A stretch of 64,000 nucleotides of DNA from Paramecium tetraurelia. Its lineage: Eukaryota; Ciliophora; Oligohymenophorea; Peniculida; Parameciidae. The DNA lies in the NCBI RefSeq assembly GCF_000165425.1, contig NW_001798971.1, forward strand, positions 74,151-138,150, given 5' to 3'. The notes under the pieces are model-generated. The model searched no databases and was not told the origin of the DNA. It saw nothing but the letters and a program-made list of their open reading frames with translations. Within the stretch, counting starts at the first letter, position 1. Each line of letters opens with the position of its first letter. This document shows, piece after piece, positions 57,379 to 64,000 of the stretch. The position numbers were made by a program, and so were the translations under genes.

Positions 57379-58667
57379 ATGAGAAATCAAATCACTTCTC
57401 ATGTAACTAACATTATCTAATTTTAATAGAGTCCTTTTAGAACAACACAGTCTATAATCAGAGATAGTCCCCATACTTAGTTGGATGAGTCCCGTATTTC
57501 AAACAACCGAGTTCCACAAAATAGAGAATCTATGAGGGCAAGAATGTTGATTAACTAATCTCATAATAATATCCAGAATTAGGGGTAATAAGTCAGAAAA
57601 TAAATTGCTAATGAAAGAACATAGTCAAAAGGAGGCAATCCAAATGAATTTAATCCCAAAAAATTTATAACCAAAGAACTCAAAGCATTTTATATTGATT
57701 AATTTAATAGGAATCAGACATTATTGATATCAAACAAGTTTTCGATTACTATGATTCAGAATAAGCAGGAATATTATCTCCCAATGATTTAGAATAATTG
57801 TTGATTAGTTTTGGATATCACCCTTCTAAGGAAACCTTATATGGTAATTAAATCCAATTATTCTAAATAGAGATATTTTCTGAATTGGATGAAGAAGAAT
57901 TAGGAGGAATAACATTTCAATATTTCTTGGCCATTCTAAATCAGGATAAAACTAAATCAGAGAAAAAGGATGTAATTAGAAGAGTTTACAGAAAGTACGA
58001 TAAAAGCAACAAAGGATATATCACTTTACAAGATCTAAGATAAGTTGTGTATAAAGATTTGAAAGAAGATATCGATGAAGAGGTATTGGCTGAAGTAATA
58101 GAATAAATCTGATATTCAAGATCTTTAGAAAGACCGACTCTAACCAAGATGGAAAAATGACATTTGAAGATTTTTATAACGTCATTACCAAAAAGGTTTA
58201 TTATTGATATTATTTATCCGTACATATTTAATTATAATGTCCTGTATTATATAATTAACCAATAGAGCAAAGCGATCCTTATCACAGAGTATTTTTCAAT
58301 TTAATAAGATCCTACTCGATAGCCTCCTCATAAAATTATATTGCCTAAACTCTTTGTGGAGAGAGAAAGAGCAATATCCCTTGATAGACGTACCCAAAAT
58401 AAGAAAGTTATTTCGAACTCACCTAAACCCTTTATACATTCTCCTAAATTAATTGCTAAGTCAGCTTAAACAGAATTTAATCATTTGAAATTGTCATAGT
58501 GCTCCAAACAATCTGTTGTTTTAGAAGGCAAACAATTTAAAAATACCATAAGTAGAAAACTCAGATAATTACCCATAAATTCAAATGACTTTTGTTAAGC
58601 TGGTTTTGAAACTAGTGACACAGAATTTGATGATTTTTCTTTAGAAGCATATCTTAAAAGATAATGA
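57379..58667 (+). CDS. Four-EF-hand, centrin-like protein with C-terminal extension
   Basis: 388 residues if a 70-nt intron (58196-58265) is real, otherwise 258 residues ending at TGA 58205-58207. Other introns: 57685-57710 (26 nt, GC-AG) and 58095-58120 (26 nt). A disordered N-terminal 100 residues precede four EF-hand-like units: FDYYDSEQAGILSPNDL, FSELDEEELGGITFQYFL, YDKSNKGYITLQDL and the canonical TDSNQDGKMTFEDF. Only the last has all standard ligands. Spacing is centrin/calmodulin-like. The extension (residues 259-388) is polar, with an acidic end TEFDDFSLEAYLKRQ. Centrin relatives act at basal bodies and the contractile infraciliary lattice in Paramecium. That role is inference. Confidence 0.8.
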
Positions 58668-58947
58668 TAATATTATTGTGCTTAATTTTTGCTATAGCAT
58701 TAAGTTGTTTTATATTGAATATTATGAAGAAATGCTTTTATCTCACCATTTTATTATAATTTCTTATCAAACAGAGCTTAAGGACCTCAATAAATTACTC
58801 CAATAACTATTTTTAGTTAAAATTGGAAATATGTATTAATCAAATTCTTTAAATTAAACACTAGAACAACCTTTGAAAATATCACTCAAATAACAAAATA
58901 ATATAAAAACAGATTTTAAAAATTACAACAAAAATCAAATAAGTGTT

Positions 58948-60025
58948 TCAATGTGATATTACATAAGTCTCCTTATCTTCTTCTTCAGTCTAATTTTGTT
59001 GTTTATTTGCTTTTTCACATGGAGGTTAACTTAATCCTAGTTTATCTCTGATTTTGCTTTCGTCTAACTCATCATCATCGTCATCTTTTGATAGAGTTAA
59101 TGTTCGAAACACTTAATTGGAAAGCATCATTTTTGCTTTTTAAAGAGATAAAGATCTTGAGAGACTTTAAAATTTCCTTTGTTCATTTTATTAATATTAA
59201 CTGTTGAGTGTCACAGCGTTTCTCATGTTCAACACATTTGATGAAGTGCTGTTAAACTATTTAAATAAACTAGAAACTGGACGTACATCTGGTAACTTTT
59301 ATAGGTACACAATTATACTTATGATAACCAAATGAAAAAGGGTAAATTTAATTCGAGCTCTTAGTCTTACTTATCAAAGAAGAAATCTTTTATTTAAAAT
59401 CCATTTTCTGGATTTAAGTGAAAAGACACAACAGAATTCTTTTAATAAATCTTATTCATTACATCTACTATAATGATGTCTTTTAAATCTCTGCCCAACT
59501 TGTTTAGGTTTTTAGTTAATCCAATTTACAATGGTGTACAACTATCTCTATACATTCTGCCAATAGCTCTATTATTGGGATCAATAAAATCCATGACCGG
59601 ATCAGCATATTCTTATAGACTTGCAGTCCAAAAAACTATATCGTAAAATTCATAAAGTTGCTCTAGGAACTCATAAACTCCTGGCCGAATCGTTACATAG
59701 ACTTTGAACAATTGACCTTAAACAATAATCTAGGATATAATTGTATTTTACATCGATTGAAAAATCATAACCATTTATAATTTAAAATTAACTATGAACC
59801 AATGTTTCATCCAAATCTAGAACTATGACTTTGCGTTGTCCCTAACCAAATAATTTTGAAAAGTACTAAAAATGATGATTTGGGACTATCAATTCCCAAT
59901 TGATATTTTAATTGGTTTGTTTGTTGTTGCTTTGATTTCAGGAAGCTCAAGCAAGAGCATATTCTAGCCAAAAAGGACTAACTCTTTGTTTTCTACTCTT
60001 TTTAATATATAATGTTTTATTACAT
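58948..60025 (-). CDS. SCP/FCP-like CTD phosphatase (HAD family)
   Basis: 327 residues, ATG 60025; introns 59842-59866 (25 nt), 59730-59751 (22 nt), 59439-59462 (24 nt) and 59296-59318 (23 nt); TGA 58948-58950. KVIVLDLDETLVHS carries the DxDxT catalytic motif with the nucleophile Asp. VTIRPGVYEFLEQLYEFYDIVFWTAS, then IIIVDNSVVSFHLNPENG and DQELELNLPFF complete the small CTD-phosphatase fold (CTDSP/Dullard). These enzymes dephosphorylate the RNA polymerase II tail, or lipin in the Dullard branch. An N-terminal CSC near residue 28 could be palmitoylated. The C-terminal 110 residues are Ser-rich then acidic and not conserved. Confidence 0.92.
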
Positions 60026-61169
60026 AAAAATTAATGAAATGCAACGAAGTTCAATAATTAAAATAATCAATACAACTTTATCAATAACTCTTTATATATA
60101 GATTTGATTCAACCATTTAAATCAATCATTTCAAAGGGAACTTAATTGTTAAAACGCATTAAATTTGCTACATAACTATCTAAAACTAGACATTGAAGAT
60201 GAAAGGGATGGCTATAAACTCAGATTTCTATATTTAATTATTCACTTATTTATTATGATTAGATTCATAAATTTATACACAATTAATTTTTTTATCAATA
60301 TAACTTTAAATTTATGATATTAATTTAAACCAATGTTTTGAAAATAAGCAATTTTTATTATTTTTTCAAGAAAAACAAATGATTTAATTAGTTTTCTTTG
60401 AGAGATCTTTGATTATCATTGGATATTTGAATTATTAAATACTTATATCATTTTAATTCTGAACCAATTGTTATTGAATTCTCTGAGAAACAAAGGCAAT
60501 TTCATTAAGATACCATTTAATTAGTGATAAATATCAAAATGATAAAGGAGTTTCATGTTTTTATTAAATTTATATAAATCAATACAGAAACAATAGCGTT
60601 AATAATAATATAAATTCTATAAGTTATTTATTTATTTCTTTCAATTAAAGATATACACTACTTAAGGGTTCTTATTTTTATTCATGATTTGTTTCATTTA
60701 GATTCTCTTCAATATTTATAAGTATTTTTTTGAATTTAATAATGAAAGTTAAATTCTTAATTTATTAAAACTAGCTATTTTGAGTTTATTGATTTTAGAG
60801 TTAATTGAATTTGAATTACAAAATCAGAAAGATTGCTAAAATTGTTTATATATGTTAAATCTTCAATATGTAGTCGAAAATATTTTAGTGTTCTCTAAAT
60901 TCAAAGTATTAGTTTAATTCTTAATAAAAATGTGAAGAATCAGCTTCATGATAATAGCATAATTCTAAAATCAAGAGAGATATTAATGATGTACCTTAAT
61001 AATAGTAATTTCAATTATTAAAAAGTGAATGATAAGATTTATTCTGTTATAGACTCTTATTTTGACTCATTTATGAATCCTTTCATAAAGTATTGATTTT
61101 GCATTATATTTATTATTATTTAAATTAAAGTTGTTAATAAATAAAATTAATCATAAAATAACATCAAAA
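60026..61169. other. Long AT-rich intergenic region
   Basis: About 1.14 kb between divergent genes, with no protein-like frame, tRNA or repeat. It is the natural place for both promoters, unlike the very short divergent gaps elsewhere in the window. Confidence 0.45.
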
Positions 61170-62416
61170 ATGTCTGAAGAAGATGAAGTAATATGTGAAC
61201 AATGCTAAACAGTTCCAACACAATTTGTTATATTAGATTGCGAGCATAAGTTTTGTTTATATTGCATTTCACATGCTATTCACAAAGATGACAGTGGAGT
61301 GCCTTGTCTAAAATGCAATGCTCCAACTGTTTTAGATCACGAGTCACTTTAAGCTGTCCAACAAACAAAGGAATCACAATCATAACTTTCGAAGACGTAG
61401 CCCAATTACAATGTTAAGCCTTTTACAACAGAGAAGAGATAATATGTTTAACCAATTTAGGAGGATCCTACAATAAAAGGTCATCCTTGCTTAGAGAAAT
61501 TAAATTTAGCAGTTGAAAGAAGTTTGGATAAGATCAGGAACATTCAATTCGATAAATAGTAAGTAAAGGATAAGTGCCAAACATAAAAGAGTGACATAGA
61601 CACAGAATTCAAAGCTTTGCACATGTATTTAGATTCAAAATAAGAGGAATTTCAAAATCAATTGTCTAATATTGAGACTTCATATTTGAATGAACTTACT
61701 AAGGATGAAGAAGTTTAGGTACTATTTTAAAGTAGTTTAAGCAACTAGATATTGAGGAAATGAGCATAATCAAGAATGAAATAAAGGCAATTTTGAAAAG
61801 CTAGGATGGTTAAGATATATACACATTCAAATAATTAGTGGCTACAGTGGATGGAATAGTATAGGACAAATAGTTATCAATAAAACAACTTGTAATTATA
61901 ATAAATTACTATTTAAGAACTTGTTCAAACAAATGTAGGATGAATTGTAATAACTCTCAAAAAAATAGGCTCAGTTTTATTAGGATTTCAGGAGATTTTT
62001 TAATATTTTATAGCCTCTCCAAGTATCATTAGTATAAAATTATGCCAGTCCAATAAAATTAGAATATGGGGGTTCAATCACAAGGTATTTTGAATAATAA
62101 AGATAGTGACATTTAGGAGAAGATTAGAGAATTGAAACACAGGAATTCTAGATCGATGAATACTTCTTAACTGAACAACTCTAGATCTTAGAATTCTCCA
62201 CCTAAAAATACTTTTCTGAATGAAGAGATCAACATATCTAGGAAAATAAGTCGAGAGTAGGCTAACATTGTGCAACAAAGGAAATTGGGGACTTCGCCTA
62301 TGGATGCAAAAACTGTATTACAAAGTTCAATGAAGCATAATAATAAATCAAATTCAAAATTCAACAAAATTTTAAATAGCCCCCTTACACTTGCTGGATT
62401 TTCATATTTGAGTTGA
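61170..62416 (+). CDS. RING-finger coiled-coil protein, TRIM-like
   Basis: 391 residues; introns 61719-61741 (23 nt), 61892-61917 (26 nt) and 62085-62106 (22 nt); TGA 62414-62416. A C3HC4 RING is complete at residues 9-49 (C9, C12, C24, H26, C29, C32, C46, C49; for example CEQCQTV, CEHKFCLYC, CLKC). Residues 110-260 are coiled coil, and the C-terminal 110 are Ser/Asn/Lys-rich. RING proteins are usually E3 ubiquitin ligases; the target is unknown. The 22-nt last intron is required to join the Ser-rich tail. Confidence 0.87.
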
Positions 62417-62682
62417 TTTAGTACTTTATAGCTATAATTTATTAAAACCTATAATATCAGTAAATAATAAACTGGACTTATTTTAATTATTTTGCTATAT
62501 ATATTAATTATGACATTTATATTAAAAAATTAAAATAACTTTAAACATTAATTTAATGCTTAAATTTCATTATTATAAAGCTACCAACAATCTTTGTAAT
62601 AGGGATGTATTCAGATTTCAAACTACAATTGTACTTTCTAACGAATTTTGCCAGTATTTCTAAATTAAATTAATATTAATAT

Positions 62683-64000
62683 ATGTTTCAGGAATTCATT
62701 TCATAACTTGGCACATTCAAAAATGCTGAAATTCCTTTTTATTTTAGAAATCAATTTAAAATCAAAGACAATTTCATAAATCCGAACAGCAAGTATTTCG
62801 ATGGTATTGTACAAAAGTAAGAAATCAATATATAAAAACAACAGATTGATTTAAGAGGAAAAGTAGGGTATAAAGAGAAAATGGGATAAGTAATGTAAAA
62901 TGATGTTCATATGGGTATTAAGTAAGTATTTTCAAATCAAAAATCAAAAATCCATCAACCCAAACAAGGAGGAATGGCAAGAGCTTGCAAGTATCTTAAA
63001 AACTGATGAAACCATTCTCAAATAAAGATGGATCACACTAATAAACCCTGTTCAGAAAAGTATAAACTGGGATTCTCAAGAAGATGACATCATCCGTTCA
63101 TTGATGAAGTAAAATATCAATAAAACAAAATAGTTAATAGGATGAGAAACATATATGGACATTTATTGCCTTGGAGTTATATAACAAAAATGGGGGTCAA
63201 TTTATTAGAACCCCTAAGTAAGTTAGAGAAAGATGGATGAATTACCTCAACCCTAAGTTGAATAAGTAAGCATCAAATTTATACCCTAGAGCAAATTGGA
63301 CTTAAAAGGAAGATATCCAATTATTGACCAATATAGTCAATCACGGCAAAAGATGGTCACAATTATCAGCACTCTTACAAGGAAGAACTGAAAATCAAGT
63401 CAAGAATAGGTATCCCAAATTAATATAAATTAAGATTCAAAAGCTTAATGTAGAAGATATACAAAGATGAAGACGATGATGAATTAGATGAACTTCAAGC
63501 TATACAAGATTATTTAAAGAAATTAGGAGTTTACTCTGAAGAATTCGCAGGAGATCCAAATATTTAAAAAAACCAATCTTTCCAAACCTTCAAGTAGAAA
63601 GTCAGAAAACTCCATATTTAGATCAGGCATCCCAAAAAAACAACTAAGAAAAAGAAGGTCACCAAAGCTAATCTCAAAACCTTAAAAAAATAGTCAGAAT
63701 CAATTAATTAAGAATTTATTATTTAAAATAATTCATTAAATCAAAAAGAAAATAATGAACCCATCCCTAATGTTTAAGATTCCAACCTACCAAATGACCT
63801 TAATCGATAAGATTAATAATAATAAGTCTAATAACAAACCTAAATTTCAGAAATTAATGGTATTCAAACACCAAGTACTTTAAATAACTGTTTCTTGCCC
63901 TTTATCCAACAACCATATTAGTTCGATGTCTAATAATAAAATTAGAATTAGTTGATCTATCAAAGTTATAGAAATTAAATGGAAGAATTTCAACAATATT
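62683..64000 (+). CDS. Myb-domain DNA-binding protein (5' part, continues past window)
   Basis: Starts at ATG 62683 and is still open at the window end. Introns 62817-62844 (28 nt), 63109-63133 (25 nt), 63266-63289 (24 nt) and 63410-63434 (25 nt). After a divergent N-terminus come Myb-like repeats: KRKWDKQCKM...EEWQELASILK...LKQRWITLINP, then DEKHIWTFIALEL...RERWMNYLNP, then ANWTQKEDIQLLTNIVNHGKRW followed by QGRTENQVKNRFKSL. The third is the most canonical, with the spaced aromatic residues and the recognition helix NQVKNRF. R2R3-type Myb proteins act in the nucleus as transcription factors or in the spliceosomal CDC5 and SNAPc groups. The downstream region is basic, then Gln-rich. Confidence 0.87.

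Noticed and set aside
1-64000. Transposons, LTR or virus-like elements, IS-type inverted repeats, CRISPR arrays
   Set aside because: No reverse transcriptase, transposase, integrase or capsid-like sequence and no regular direct-repeat array were seen. This fits a macronuclear genome, from which such DNA is eliminated.

Overview
The window reads as somatic (macronuclear) DNA of a ciliate, almost certainly a Paramecium of the aurelia type. The base composition is very AT-rich. Genes make sense only when TAA and TAG are read as glutamine and TGA is the only stop. Introns are tiny: about seventy are placed here, mostly 19-30 nt, GTA...TAG. Intergenic gaps are often only 8-100 bp. All gene models below were built with that code. 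For almost every gene the summed exon length, after removing the introns I placed, is an exact multiple of three, which is a good internal check. I saw no transposon, retroelement, virus-like element or CRISPR array.

Layout. 0-16 kb: a large helical protein, an omega-type glutathione transferase with a decayed copy beside it, the APC/C cullin APC2, a small Cys-pair protein, a glyoxalase II-like protein with damaged metal ligands, a calmodulin-lysine methyltransferase-like enzyme, a WD40 protein, a secreted LCAT-like acyltransferase and a pseudokinase. 16-24 kb: a 1642-residue multi-pass membrane protein with a PAS-like region, a tRNA-Trp, a decayed RNase H2A-like gene and a BI-1/TMBIM membrane protein. 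24-33 kb: an ankyrin-AGC kinase fusion, an ankyrin protein, a LisH/CTLH/WD40 protein, a MAM33/p32 protein and a polytopic transporter-like protein. 33-43 kb: a zinc-finger WD40 protein, a DUF4203-type membrane protein with a Thr/Asn-rich ectodomain, an EF-hand protein, an unknown, IFT20, a PP2C phosphatase and another unknown. 43-64 kb: a CCCH zinc-finger protein with a glutamine-rich tail, a calpain, a SAPS-type phosphatase regulator, a long coiled-coil protein, a kinesin-2 motor, an EF-hand protein, an SCP/FCP-like CTD phosphatase, a RING protein and, running off the end, a Myb protein.

No operons or metabolic clusters are visible; neighbours look functionally independent. IFT20 and the kinesin-2 motor both serve intraflagellar transport but lie 14 kb apart. 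Several genes concern phosphorylation (three kinase-family genes or remnants, PP2C, SAPS, CTD phosphatase), as expected in a kinase-rich ciliate genome.

I did not find a convincing undescribed multi-gene system. The most interesting signals are single-gene oddities: a one-base frameshift inside the most conserved part of the kinesin motor, a probable 26-nt GC-AG intron, a 70-nt intron candidate, stop-less 3n introns, and three proteins that keep an enzyme fold but have lost catalytic residues.
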